From the NCBI GenBank assembly GCA_017847835.1, contig JAGASH010000008.1:1-64000 (forward strand): DNA of 64,000 nucleotides. Reading direction: 5' to 3'. The first letter of the stretch is position 1, and each line of letters begins with the position of its first letter. This document shows, piece after piece, positions 1 to 8,188 of this stretch. The stretch is from Oscillospiraceae bacterium. Lineage in GTDB: Bacteria > Bacillota > Clostridia > Oscillospirales > Ruminococcaceae. The translations under genes and the position numbers were made by a program. Under the pieces are notes generated by a model. That model was not told the DNA's origin. It was given only the letters and a program-made list of their open reading frames with translations, and searched no databases.

Positions 1-14
1 ATTCATTTGACTTT

Positions 15-114
15 CCTCCTATGTTTTTTTGATGTGGTCGTCAAACCCACTTCATTATACCATAGGAGGACTTCTTTTATCTAAAGATTTTTATTCCACC
101 GCTTCAAGCGGTGG
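15..114. other. Inverted repeat plus hairpin, possible transposon end
   Basis: A perfect 10-bp inverted repeat (TCCTCCTATG at 15-24, CATAGGAGGA at 61-70) is followed by a 9-bp-stem hairpin at 96-114 (CCACCGCTT / AAGCGGTGG). Subterminal hairpins of this kind with short T/A-rich flanks are found at ends of IS200/IS605-family elements, whose Y1 transposases recognise them. No transposase or TnpB gene is visible because the window begins here, so this is only a candidate element end. It could also be the 3' untranslated region and terminator of an upstream gene. Confidence 0.3.
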
Positions 115-137
115 TTTATTTTCGCTGAAGCTACAAT

Positions 138-168
138 AAAAAAGGAGCGTTTCGGCGCTCCTTTTTTG
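138..168. terminator. Rho-independent terminator
   Basis: GGAGCG and CGCTCC stems are flanked by A-run and T-run (about 138-168), so it can work in either orientation. It most likely ends whatever lies left of the window. The stretch 169-378 is A/T-rich and holds no convincing gene. Confidence 0.75.
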
Positions 169-378
169 TGGCATTTTTTTCAAAACCCACGCAAATCCGG
201 CAGCGGGCTTTGTGTAATTGTGACAAAAGAGCCGATATGCGCTTTTTTAGCAAATCTAACAATAACAATTGCGTAATTTGACAGCAATTTCCATTTTATC
301 AAGTCTTTTTCAAAAGGTTACAAAAAGGTTACAAATTTTTCTTGTGGATTTTGCACAATTTCAACAGCTTTGATATGT

Positions 379-407
379 TTGACATTTACGAAAAAGTAAG
401 CTATAAT
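379..407 (+). promoter_or_regulatory. SigA-type promoter for the 3D-domain gene
   Basis: TTGACA at 379-384 and TATAAT at 402-407 match consensus exactly, with a 17-bp spacer. Transcription would start near 414, giving a leader of about 85 nt before the start codon at 500. Confidence 0.85.
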
Positions 408-499
408 ATGCAACAGGAACGAGAACTGCCCGAAAATACCGCTTGGAAAAGCTTCGCAGTTCGATAAACACAGAGAGATTTTTTGGAGGCAAATCCCCT

Positions 500-1591
500 A
501 TGAAACCGCAGATTGTAACCGAGAAGATGAAAAAACTGCTTTTGCAGAACAAAATAGTCAAAGCGTCGATTTTCATTGTAATCACTTTGACAGCGCTTTT
601 GCTCACGGGCGCGCTTTATTACCGCGACACCGTTTATATAACGGACGAGGGCGTTACAAGGGAAATCAAAACAAACCAGTTTGATACATACGCAATCCTC
701 AAAAGCGAGGATTATGCGCTTGAACCCGACGACAAGGTTTCCGTTGAAACAGGCGCGGGAAAGAAAAAGCACATTATCATCAACCGTGCATTCGGAATTT
801 CCTTAATCGCCGACGGCGAGGAATTCCCGCTTAAATCCACCGACGGAACCGTTGCAGACGCTCTTGAAAGACTGGGAATTGAGCTCGGCGAGGACGATTT
901 CCTCAACTATCTTCCCGAAGAGCCGCTTTGCGAGGGTATGACAATTAAAGTCAGCCGCGTGAAGTACGTCGAGAGAAACATCGAGAGCGCAATGCCGTTT
1001 GAAACGATTTACAAGAACAACTCAAATATGGCAATCGGCGCGGAAAACGTTCTTGAAGAGGGCGCAAACGGCGCTCACGTTCTGACCTACAAGGACAAAT
1101 ATATTGACGGACAGTTTACTTCCTCGGAGGTAATTGCCGAAGAGATAACAAAACAGCCCGTTACGGCGGTTGTCGAGAGAGGTACCGCTCTCGCAGAGCC
1201 TTACGCAAAAATGGAAAATCCCGAACAGCTCGAACTGATTAACGGAATTCCCGCAAACTATGAAAAAATCGTTTCGGGCAAGGCTACGGCATATTCGGCA
1301 AAGCCCGGCGCTCTCACTGCAAGCGGACGCTATGCCGTTGTGGGAACGGTTGCGGTTAATCCGAATGTAATTCCTTACGGAAGCGAGGTTTATGTTGTCG
1401 CTCAGGACGGAAGCCGCGTTTACGGATACGCAATTGCCGCAGATACTGGATATGGAATGATGGACGGCTCGATTGCGGTTGACGTGTTTATGGGAAGCTA
1501 CGAGGACTCCTGCAAATGGGGCGCGGTTTACGTTGATATTTATGTGCTTTCCATCGGCGACAATCGTTATATCAGCCAGTGGGAAAGATAA
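500..1591 (+). CDS. Membrane-anchored 3D/G5-domain cell-wall protein (YabE/RpfB-like)
   Basis: 363 residues. One transmembrane segment at about residues 20-41 is followed by two DUF348-like repeats (about 43-85 and 98-155), a G5-like region (about 156-235) and a C-terminal 3D domain (about 260-363). The 3D domain keeps the conserved acidic positions, with ADTG near 314-317 and AVDVF near 326-330. Related proteins are anchored outside the membrane and thought to cleave peptidoglycan as resuscitation-promoting or lytic-transglycosylase-like enzymes. The start at 500 is chosen because GGAGG at 485-489 sits 10 nt upstream; an in-frame ATG at 443 lacks a ribosome site. The gene is monocistronic, with its own promoter and terminator. 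Catalytic activity is inferred from the family, and the fold call is firmer than the function. Confidence 0.85.
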   Translation: MKPQIVTEKMKKLLLQNKIVKASIFIVITLTALLLTGALYYRDTVYITDEGVTREIKTNQFDTYAILKSEDYALEPDDKVSVETGAGKKKHIIINRAFGISLIADGEEFPLKSTDGTVADALERLGIELGEDDFLNYLPEEPLCEGMTIKVSRVKYVERNIESAMPFETIYKNNSNMAIGAENVLEEGANGAHVLTYKDKYIDGQFTSSEVIAEEITKQPVTAVVERGTALAEPYAKMENPEQLELINGIPANYEKIVSGKATAYSAKPGALTASGRYAVVGTVAVNPNVIPYGSEVYVVAQDGSRVYGYAIAADTGYGMMDGSIAVDVFMGSYEDSCKWGAVYVDIYVLSIGDNRYISQWER

Positions 1592-1612
1592 TTCCGCAAA
1601 AATATATTCTGG

Positions 1613-1641
1613 ACAGCCCGATATATTTCGGGCTGTTTTTT
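1613..1641 (+). terminator. Rho-independent terminator after the 3D-domain gene
   Basis: ACAGCCCG (1613-1620) pairs with CGGGCTGT (1629-1636), followed by a T-run. Confidence 0.9.
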
Positions 1642-1715
1642 GTGTATATTCGCATTTTATGTTCAACTTGCACAAAACTTTTCATTGATTTAACATAATT
1701 TTGTAATCAAGACTA

Positions 1716-1744
1716 TTGACGAAACGCAGGAAAAATTATATAAT
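1716..1744 (+). promoter_or_regulatory. SigA-type promoter for the zinc-ribbon repeat protein
   Basis: TTGACG (1716-1721) and TATAAT (1739-1744) are 17 bp apart, about 70 bp upstream of the start codon at 1813. Confidence 0.8.
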
Positions 1745-1812
1745 AAAAGTAGCTAACTTTAAGCAGAACCCTGCTTATTTACGGCAAGCGTCTTTTGCGA
1801 AAGGAAATAAAT

Positions 1813-4800
1813 ATGAATTGTATCAAATGTAATACTCAGGTACCCGACGGAGCAAAGTTTTGCCCCAACTGCGGTGCGCTTACCGCTGCTGCCCGGAGCA
1901 ACAAAAGCTTTTGCGCTAACTGCGGGCTGGAGCTCCCCAAGGGAGCGAAATTCTGCACGGTTTGCGGCGCGGCTGTTATCGGAGCGGCAAATGTCGAGGT
2001 AAAGCCCTCGGACGTTCTCGCACCCGTTACTCCTACCGAGCCCGTTTCGATTTCACCCTCAGTTGAGCCCATTTCACCGGCTGTTGAACCTATCTCTCCG
2101 GCTGTTGAGGCAATAACACCCGGCGATATTATCGGCGGAGGTGTTGCCGCTGTAACGGCAAATGCCGAGCCTGCTTATTCGGTTCCCGTTTCTTCGGAAG
2201 AAACCGTAATGCCCGCTATCAGCGGCGATGACGCTGAAGCGCGCGGCTCTGCACCGACAATCTTCGAGCAGATTGAATTTGGTTATGTCACCGAAGGCCC
2301 CGCTGTTTCCGAGGCTCCCGTGCTTTCGGAAACTCCTGTAATGCCGGAAACTCCTGTAATGCCGGAAACCCCTGTTATGCCGGAAACCCCTGTTATGCCG
2401 GAAACCCCTGTTATGCCGGAAACCCCTGTTATGCCGGAAACCTCTGTTATGCCGGAAGCACCCTTTATGCCGGAGGCACCTGTAATCGCAGAAGCTCCCG
2501 TAATCGCAGAAGCACCCGTTATGCCCGAATATAACGCGAGCGTTTCCACGGGCTATTCCGCAGCTGCGGCAAGCTATTCGGCACCGACGGCAGCTCCCAC
2601 ATACACCGCTCCCGTAAATAATCCTATGGATAATCAGTTCGGCGGCTACGGAATGAGCGCGGCAGCTGTCGCAACAAAGCCGATTAAGAAAAAGAGCGTT
2701 CTCAAACCCATTCTTATCTCTCTTGGAGCGATTATCGGAGCAGCTCTGATTGCAGCGGGTGTTCTGTTCTTCGTCAACAAGTCACTCCTGTTCAACATTG
2801 TTCTCGGAAACTCCGGCTATGCGGCAATGGTTGAGGGCGACTCCATAAAGTCTGTCACCGATAAAATCGACGTGACCGCAATGTCCGAGGGCATAAAGAC
2901 CGCGACAAACGCCTATGCAAGCGCCATGATTGCGGCTTCAAAAGGAAGCGTCGGCATTACCACGACAAGCGCTTCGTCTGTCGGTATGGCAAGCGTTTAT
3001 TCCACTTCTCTTGACGCAAAGTCTTTGGTAACCTCAATGGCAGAGCTTATGCGCAAGACCTACGGCACAAATTACGCAAAGTCCACCTTTGATTTCAGCG
3101 CAGAGCTCACCGATACGGGCGCTTCTCTGCTGATGAACCAGATGCACATCTCGAAAAAGGATATCGATGAAATCCTGAAGTTCATCAACGAAATGGACTT
3201 CTCCGCTGATGTTACCGCTGACGGCAAGGCCATTGAAACGGGAATGGAGTTTACAAGCAACGGCCTCAAGCTCAATGCAAAAATCATTGTTGCCGATGAC
3301 GGAAACGCTTATTTCGTTTTCCCGTTTGCTTCCGAAAAGGCATTTATGATAAATCTCGGCTCCGGCTATTCGGCAGCTCCCGGCACTGTTACAAATGTTT
3401 CTCTTGAAATTGAGGACAAAGAGCTCAGGAGAATTATAAACAAGCTCGTAAGCATTTATGTTGATGTTTACAAGTCGAGCGAAATCACCGTCAAGGACGG
3501 CGAAATTACCGCTGCGGGCGCTTCCGCAAAGGGCAAGTACATAACCGCAAAGCTCAACGGCAGCAAGTTTACCGAAATGCTCAAGAGAACAGGCGAGGCT
3601 TTGGCTGAGGACAGCTACTTCTGCGGACAGTTTGCAAAGTTTATGAGCGACTGCGGAATTCCTGTTACCGGCGAGCAGATGAAGAGCACCTTCAAGAGCA
3701 TGTTCAATATGATTAATATCCCCGATGACTATGCTCTGGTTGTTGAAACCGTAACCGATAACTCCTGCCGCGTACTCGGCAAGAAGGTTTCGTTTATCTC
3801 AAACAACACAACCGTTATGGCGATTGCTGCTGTGGGAAGCTTTGATTTGAGCACCAAGACCGGCAATACCGCGGCTTTGTCCATTGACGCTAATGAAAAG
3901 ACCGTTATTTCCGCGCTCGTTGAAAAGGCAAGCGACACCGACGGCACAATCACGGTAAACGCTTACGCAAACGACAGCACGGTTTCCGCTAAAGTCAAAT
4001 ACAGCAACGTCAAGGAAACCAAGTTCAATGGCACGGATACCTTTGAGGGCGATTTTGAAGTAAGCCTTGTTCTTCCTGCTGATTTCACGGCTGAAAACGC
4101 AACCGCAGAACAGCTCGCAATTCTCGGCTCGATGAAAATAGGCGCGTCCGTCAAGATTGAAAACGGAAATACCCTTAAAGAAACGTTCTTCTTTGAAATT
4201 CCGCAGTACGGAAAATTCTCGGCAAGCGCAGTTGTTTCCGGTGAGGAAAGACCGAACGGCGTTTCTATCCCGAGCGATGTTATCGACATCACGGACATTC
4301 AGAATTTACCGTCTGACCAGATTGACGAAAACATTACCAAAGAAATGATTTCTTTCCTCAAGGATTTGAGAAACGCAATCAACAAGCAGAATGCGGGCGA
4401 CATCGGAAACAAGCTTGTTGAAGCGCTCGACGAGCTGATTGACGTTGCCGAAAACGGTCCCTCGGCAGACTCGTCTGAAATCAGCGAATTCCTTACTCAG
4501 GTTATGAACGACAAGAGCGACATCATGATGTTCGACGAAATGTTCAACAACGAAAACGAGGAGCTCACGGAAAAGGCAGAAGCTCTCGTGACAAAGTATG
4601 ACGCGTTTTTGTCGATGGTTTCGGGCAAATCTTTCGATATGACCGAGAAGGAATTTGAAACCTACAAGAATACTTTTGCAACCCTCACCGCCGAGAAGGA
4701 CGCCCTTCAGGCGGAATACAAGGCAGCCTGCGGGCCGCAGAACCCCGTTATCGGCGCGGGTTCAAGAGCGGAAGATATCGACTTCACAACTCTTGATTTC

Positions 4801-5076
4801 AAGACGCTCGCATTAACTCTCGCAGAGTACGAAAGCAGATTTACCTCCGCAGTATATCAGGTTGAAATGCTCTTCAACGCAAACGCAAATATAACCAACC
4901 TTGCTAAAGAGGCAACAGAACTCTACGAAAAGGCTGTCGAGGATTTTGAAAACCTCTATGATGTATATCAGGCAGGCTCTCTGAACCTTTCGCTTCTGAG
5001 AAAATCCAGAAAATCCGCTCAGGCTCTTGCTTTTGCAGTAGAAGAGCTCGAACAGGCAATTGCATCGTCGGTATGA
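1813..5076 (+). CDS. Large zinc-ribbon membrane protein with hexapeptide repeats
   Basis: 1087 residues, function unknown. Two Cys4 zinc ribbons open the protein (Cys3, 6, 17, 20 and Cys34, 37, 48, 51). A Pro/Glu/Val-rich linker follows, including hexapeptide repeats (MPETPV type) at about residues 171-236. One transmembrane segment lies near 295-322, then about 765 residues of presumably extracytoplasmic domain rich in Ala, Ser, Lys and Glu. The likely topology is ribbons inside and large domain outside. AAAGGA lies about 8 nt before ATG 1813; an upstream in-frame TTG (1795) has no spaced ribosome site. The gene is transcribed alone, between a strong promoter and a bidirectional terminator. 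Two smaller relatives lie at 10.8 and 11.5 kb. I do not recognise the extracellular domain. Confidence 0.8.
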   Translation: MNCIKCNTQVPDGAKFCPNCGALTAAARSNKSFCANCGLELPKGAKFCTVCGAAVIGAANVEVKPSDVLAPVTPTEPVSISPSVEPISPAVEPISPAVEAITPGDIIGGGVAAVTANAEPAYSVPVSSEETVMPAISGDDAEARGSAPTIFEQIEFGYVTEGPAVSEAPVLSETPVMPETPVMPETPVMPETPVMPETPVMPETPVMPETSVMPEAPFMPEAPVIAEAPVIAEAPVMPEYNASVSTGYSAAAASYSAPTAAPTYTAPVNNPMDNQFGGYGMSAAAVATKPIKKKSVLKPILISLGAIIGAALIAAGVLFFVNKSLLFNIVLGNSGYAAMVEGDSIKSVTDKIDVTAMSEGIKTATNAYASAMIAASKGSVGITTTSASSVGMASVYSTSLDAKSLVTSMAELMRKTYGTNYAKSTFDFSAELTDTGASLLMNQMHISKKDIDEILKFINEMDFSADVTADGKAIETGMEFTSNGLKLNAKIIVADDGNAYFVFPFASEKAFMINLGSGYSAAPGTVTNVSLEIEDKELRRIINKLVSIYVDVYKSSEITVKDGEITAAGASAKGKYITAKLNGSKFTEMLKRTGEALAEDSYFCGQFAKFMSDCGIPVTGEQMKSTFKSMFNMINIPDDYALVVETVTDNSCRVLGKKVSFISNNTTVMAIAAVGSFDLSTKTGNTAALSIDANEKTVISALVEKASDTDGTITVNAYANDSTVSAKVKYSNVKETKFNGTDTFEGDFEVSLVLPADFTAENATAEQLAILGSMKIGASVKIENGNTLKETFFFEIPQYGKFSASAVVSGEERPNGVSIPSDVIDITDIQNLPSDQIDENITKEMISFLKDLRNAINKQNAGDIGNKLVEALDELIDVAENGPSADSSEISEFLTQVMNDKSDIMMFDEMFNNENEELTEKAEALVTKYDAFLSMVSGKSFDMTEKEFETYKNTFATLTAEKDALQAEYKAACGPQNPVIGAGSRAEDIDFTTLDFKTLALTLAEYESRFTSAVYQVEMLFNANANITNLAKEATELYEKAVEDFENLYDVYQAGSLNLSLLRKSRKSAQALAFAVEELEQAIASSV
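2323..2520 (+). repeat. Eleven tandem 18-bp units coding for hexapeptides
   Basis: Eleven consecutive 18-bp units encode LSETPV, five copies of MPETPV, then MPETSV, MPEAPF, MPEAPV and two IAEAPV. The central units (2359-2430) are identical at the DNA level, which points to recent expansion or slippage. The repeat stays in frame and forms part of the linker between the zinc ribbons and the membrane. Confidence 0.95.
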
Positions 5077-5104
5077 TTTGAGGCTTTCGCAAACAATTAA
5101 ACAC

Positions 5105-5139
5105 AAAAAAGCAACGGTTTTAAAAATCGTTGCTTTTTG
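5105..5139. terminator. Bidirectional terminator between convergent genes
   Basis: GCAACG / CGTTGC stem flanked by A6 on the left and T5 on the right. It serves the + gene ending at 5076 and the - gene ending at 5166. Confidence 0.85.
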
Positions 5140-5165
5140 TTTATCTTTATGAAATCTGAAAGCGG

Positions 5166-5753
5166 TTATACATAATAAGGGTTCGGCTTTGTGAGGATTG
5201 TTATCCAATCGACAAGCCAGCCAATTCCGAAAAGTCCGCCCGTTAAGAGCCACAAAATACCCGTTCCGATTTTGCCTTCATAGAAACGGTGCGCTCCGAG
5301 AAATCCGAGGATAAATGCCAGAACAAACGCAACCCACTTGTCCTTGGGAGTGCCTGTTTGATAGACAACGGGCTGCTGCGCGTTGTTGATGACAACCTGC
5401 GGGCTGACGTTCTGCATTCCCTGAAGCTGCTCGACCTGCCTGCCGCATTTCACGCACAAAACCGCTTCCATAGGGATTTGCTGTCCGCAGTATTTGCAGT
5501 ATTTCATTCCGGGCTGAAGCGCCTGAGGGACGTTTGTGTTAGGATAAACCTCGATGTTGCTTGACGGAATAACCGAGATGTTCTGCTGAGGGAAAGACTG
5601 AGGCTGAGCGAAATTGTTCTGCGAAAGCTGCTGAGGCTGAGGCACGGACTGCGGAACCGCATTCGGGTTTCCTCCGGGATAAACCTCTCCCGTCGCGGGG
5701 TCAGTCCAGCTCTGTGATTTGCGCAAGCTGACTTTATTCTGATTTTCTTCCAT
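5166..5753 (-). CDS. TM2-domain protein with zinc ribbon
   Basis: 195 residues. A Gln/Pro/Asn-rich N-terminal region (about 1-80) leads into a Cys4 zinc ribbon (CKYCG ... CVKCG, about 85-110). The C-terminal TM2 domain has two membrane helices with a connecting turn (KDKWVAFVLAFILGFLGAHRFYEGK onward, about 136-190), including the G-hR-FY signature of the family. The C-terminal tail ends NPYYV. GGAGG about 7 nt upstream supports the start. TM2 proteins are small two-helix membrane proteins of unclear role. The zinc ribbon links it in architecture to the other ribbon-membrane proteins nearby. Its own function is unknown. Confidence 0.85.
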   Translation of the reverse strand: MEENQNKVSLRKSQSWTDPATGEVYPGGNPNAVPQSVPQPQQLSQNNFAQPQSFPQQNISVIPSSNIEVYPNTNVPQALQPGMKYCKYCGQQIPMEAVLCVKCGRQVEQLQGMQNVSPQVVINNAQQPVVYQTGTPKDKWVAFVLAFILGFLGAHRFYEGKIGTGILWLLTGGLFGIGWLVDWITILTKPNPYYV

Positions 5754-5757
5754 AACA

Positions 5758-6813
5758 TTACCTCCAAATTGTTTGTATAAGCTTATAAATCTGCGTGGGG
5801 ATAAACCTTACCGTAAAGCTATCTGCGGCAAGAACAAGACCTATGATAACCGTAACAGCTGTGAAGAATATTGCCCAGCGTTTTTTCGCGGAAAGCTCCG
5901 TCTGCACAACGGGCACCTTGTACCTTTTGATTTTCGCGAGCTTGAAGCAAGCCATTACAAAGCCCACCGCAGCAGTCAGCAGCATAATGCATATAATCGC
6001 AATATACGCGATAACAGCGGGCGTGAACTCTCCTGTAATGCCGCGAAGCGCGAGAGTGAGAAATTCTGCGACGGAATTGTCCGTCAGCAAAAGCAAAACC
6101 GACGCTGTGAACGAGTTGAAAATCGCGTGAATAATGGTTGTCGTGACGATACTTTTCGTTGAAACAGCGATGTAGCCGAGGAAAATTCCCATAAACGCAG
6201 CATAGAAAAACTGCGAGAAATTCGCGTGAGTAAGCCCGAAAAGAAACGCCGAAACGAATATCGCGACGCCGTTTCCGTAAGGACGCAGACTTTCCATAAC
6301 CATTCCGCGAAACCAGAATTCCTCGAAAAGCGGCGCAATCACGACCATTTGAATAAACAGGACTATTCCGCAGGTGAAATTCGGCGCGGAAAGCTCGTTT
6401 ACCGTGTTGAATGTGTCGTTGAAGTTCGTGTTTTTGAACAGGCTCGTAATCCACATCGTGAGCAAATTCACGATAATCGCAAGCGAATAAGCCGCAGGAT
6501 ACATTCCCAGCGCACGGCCGAAATACTTCGGCTTTTTGTAGATGTTTGCGTTCATCTCGCGCAGCGGCATTTTAAGCAGCAGCGCCGTTGCAATCATCGG
6601 GATAATGTACAAAAACACCAGCGAAAAAGCCGTATTTACGAGATATGCGCCCGTCCCGCCGAGATTTTGAAGCGACGGGCTGATAAGCGAGAGCAAAATC
6701 GTGCTTATCCCGCGCGATACAAAAATCACGATTATCATAATTCCCAGCCGAAAACAGAGCTTTTTGTAGCCCGCTTTCAGCGTTTCGGGAGTTTTTTCGG
6801 CAGCCTCAGACAT
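5758..6813 (-). CDS. CPBP-family intramembrane metalloprotease
   Basis: 351 residues with several predicted membrane helices. The family motifs are present: EEFWFRG (EExxxR) and the downstream FGLTHANF, which supplies a metal-binding His. CPBP (Abi/CAAX-protease-like) proteins act inside the membrane; substrates are diverse and cannot be named here. The start at 6813 is chosen because it follows a purine-rich site (GGAAGAGG) and begins 1 nt after the shikimate kinase stop codon. A reading frame extending to 7035 would overlap aroK deeply and is unlikely to be translated. It is probably cotranscribed with aroK and the genes upstream. Confidence 0.85.
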   Translation of the reverse strand: MSEAAEKTPETLKAGYKKLCFRLGIMIIVIFVSRGISTILLSLISPSLQNLGGTGAYLVNTAFSLVFLYIIPMIATALLLKMPLREMNANIYKKPKYFGRALGMYPAAYSLAIIVNLLTMWITSLFKNTNFNDTFNTVNELSAPNFTCGIVLFIQMVVIAPLFEEFWFRGMVMESLRPYGNGVAIFVSAFLFGLTHANFSQFFYAAFMGIFLGYIAVSTKSIVTTTIIHAIFNSFTASVLLLLTDNSVAEFLTLALRGITGEFTPAVIAYIAIICIMLLTAAVGFVMACFKLAKIKRYKVPVVQTELSAKKRWAIFFTAVTVIIGLVLAADSFTVRFIPTQIYKLIQTIWR

Positions 6814-6814
6814 C

Positions 6815-7333
6815 TCAAACCTCTTCCAATCCAACAATCCTGTGATAATCCATAATCTCAGCGACAAGCTCCTCGGTTGATTTGCCGAAGCAGTCGACGG
6901 TAATATCCGCGTACTCCTCGTAGAGAGCTTTTCTGTGCGCGAAAACCTCGTCAACCGTTTCTCCGGGACGCATAGCAATTCCGCGAGTTTTGATGTTGTG
7001 AAGCCGCGAGAGCAGCTCGTCTGTCGGCAGCGCAAGATAATAAATCACCGACGTTTTTTTCAGGTGATTCATCGCGTCCCTGCTGTAAACGGCGCTTCCT
7101 CCTGTCGCGATAACCGCGTTTCCTTTGTTTTTCACCGACATCACGGCTTTTTCCTCGCACATACAAAACTTGTCAAGTCCCTCGTTGTCGATGATTTCCT
7201 GCAAGAGCCGACCTGTCTGCTTTTGTATAATCAAGTCCGTGTCGATAAACTCAAAGCCCAGCGTTTTTGCGAGAATTACACCGATTGTGGATTTTCCCGC
7301 TGCGGGCATTCCTATCAAAACTATATTTTTCAA
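6815..7333 (-). CDS. aroK: Shikimate kinase
   Basis: 172 residues, normal for the family. It phosphorylates shikimate to shikimate-3-phosphate in chorismate (aromatic amino acid) synthesis. The Walker A loop GMPAAGKST sits near the N-terminus, followed by DTDL, and GGSAV corresponds to the family's GGG-type substrate motif. GAGG lies 8 nt before a TTG at 7333, whereas the GTG at 7342 overlaps that site, so TTG is taken as the start. The upstream membrane-protein gene ends at 7339, and the CPBP gene starts 1 nt after this gene stops, so the run is likely one operon. No other aro gene is nearby. Confidence 0.92.
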   Translation of the reverse strand: MKNIVLIGMPAAGKSTIGVILAKTLGFEFIDTDLIIQKQTGRLLQEIIDNEGLDKFCMCEEKAVMSVKNKGNAVIATGGSAVYSRDAMNHLKKTSVIYYLALPTDELLSRLHNIKTRGIAMRPGETVDEVFAHRKALYEEYADITVDCFGKSTEELVAEIMDYHRIVGLEEV

Positions 7334-7338
7334 AAAAG

Positions 7339-8187
7339 TCACCTCGACTGTGTATTTTTAAGATTATTCTTAATCTCGTTTATTTTATCGGCAGCGCTTT
7401 TCGCGTCCTCGAGCGCGCTGTTTTCAGCGAGATTTTCAGCCGCGCTGTTGAGATTGTCGGTTATTTCACCGGCTTTTTCGGCGGCTTTTTGAACCGCTTT
7501 TATTTTCGCGCTGAAATCGTTGATTTCCTGCAATCTGCGGATTTCATCGGAAATCTTCATAATCTGCGGAGCGCAAATCGCAAGCGCCGCGATAACCGAA
7601 ACCGCCCAAATCACCGCGTTTTGCGCTTTCGACAGCCTCGGCTGACCGAGCGACTTTTTCTCTCGGCAGTAGAGATACCACGGTCTGCCAAACGGCGTCA
7701 CTCGGCAAATCACAAACGCGTAAATGAGAAGTACCGTAAGCCCTAGCAGAGCTGTCCAAACGATTATCATAACGCGGTTTTCCGTGTAGCTTTCGTAAAA
7801 ATCACGCGGATAAGCCGCTTTGATATTGTCGTCCTTGTCAAAGAAAATTATGATTTTGTCGCCTTTTTTCAGCTCAAAACCGGAAAGTCCGAGCTCCTCG
7901 GCGGACGCATATTTATTGACATTCTGAACGTAGCGGATTGTGCCGTCGCTCTGGACCGTGCCGTATCGCTTGTCACCGCTCGCAAGAAACGGGTTGTTCA
8001 GGAACATCACGGCAAGCAGCGTCACAGCAAGCAAAACCACAAGAACAATCGTTCCGTAAAACACTCTGCGGAAAGCCGCCGCGATTTTCTTTTCCTCGGG
8101 AGTTGAAGCCGTCTGACAGAGCAGTTTTCCCGCTTCGATAACCTCGTTTCCCGACATCACAAATAATAGTCTGAAAAATCTTCTCAT
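7339..8187 (-). CDS. Membrane protein of unknown function
   Basis: 282 residues. Three hydrophobic segments are visible: near residues 44-63, near 135-158 and near 190-208. Between the first two lies a small soluble region (KKGDKIIIFFDKDDNI) that resembles the DUF3592-like extracytoplasmic segment only loosely. The C-terminal 70 residues are highly charged and heptad-like, suggesting a coiled coil. ATG 8187 is separated from the tsaD stop by one base. An alternative TTG at 8208 would overlap tsaD. I do not recognise the family; its position between tsaD and aroK gives no clear functional hint. Confidence 0.65.
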   Translation of the reverse strand: MRRFFRLLFVMSGNEVIEAGKLLCQTASTPEEKKIAAAFRRVFYGTIVLVVLLAVTLLAVMFLNNPFLASGDKRYGTVQSDGTIRYVQNVNKYASAEELGLSGFELKKGDKIIIFFDKDDNIKAAYPRDFYESYTENRVMIIVWTALLGLTVLLIYAFVICRVTPFGRPWYLYCREKKSLGQPRLSKAQNAVIWAVSVIAALAICAPQIMKISDEIRRLQEINDFSAKIKAVQKAAEKAGEITDNLNSAAENLAENSALEDAKSAADKINEIKNNLKNTQSR

Positions 8188-8188
8188 T

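Noticed and set aside
2323..2520. Tandem repeats considered as a CRISPR array
   Set aside because: Units are contiguous without spacers, are 18 bp long and stay in frame within a coding sequence.
5758..7035. Extended N-terminus for the CPBP protein
   Set aside because: It would overlap aroK over 200 nt, translate to an Arg/Ser-rich stretch unlike the family, and has no ribosome site; the start at 6813 does.
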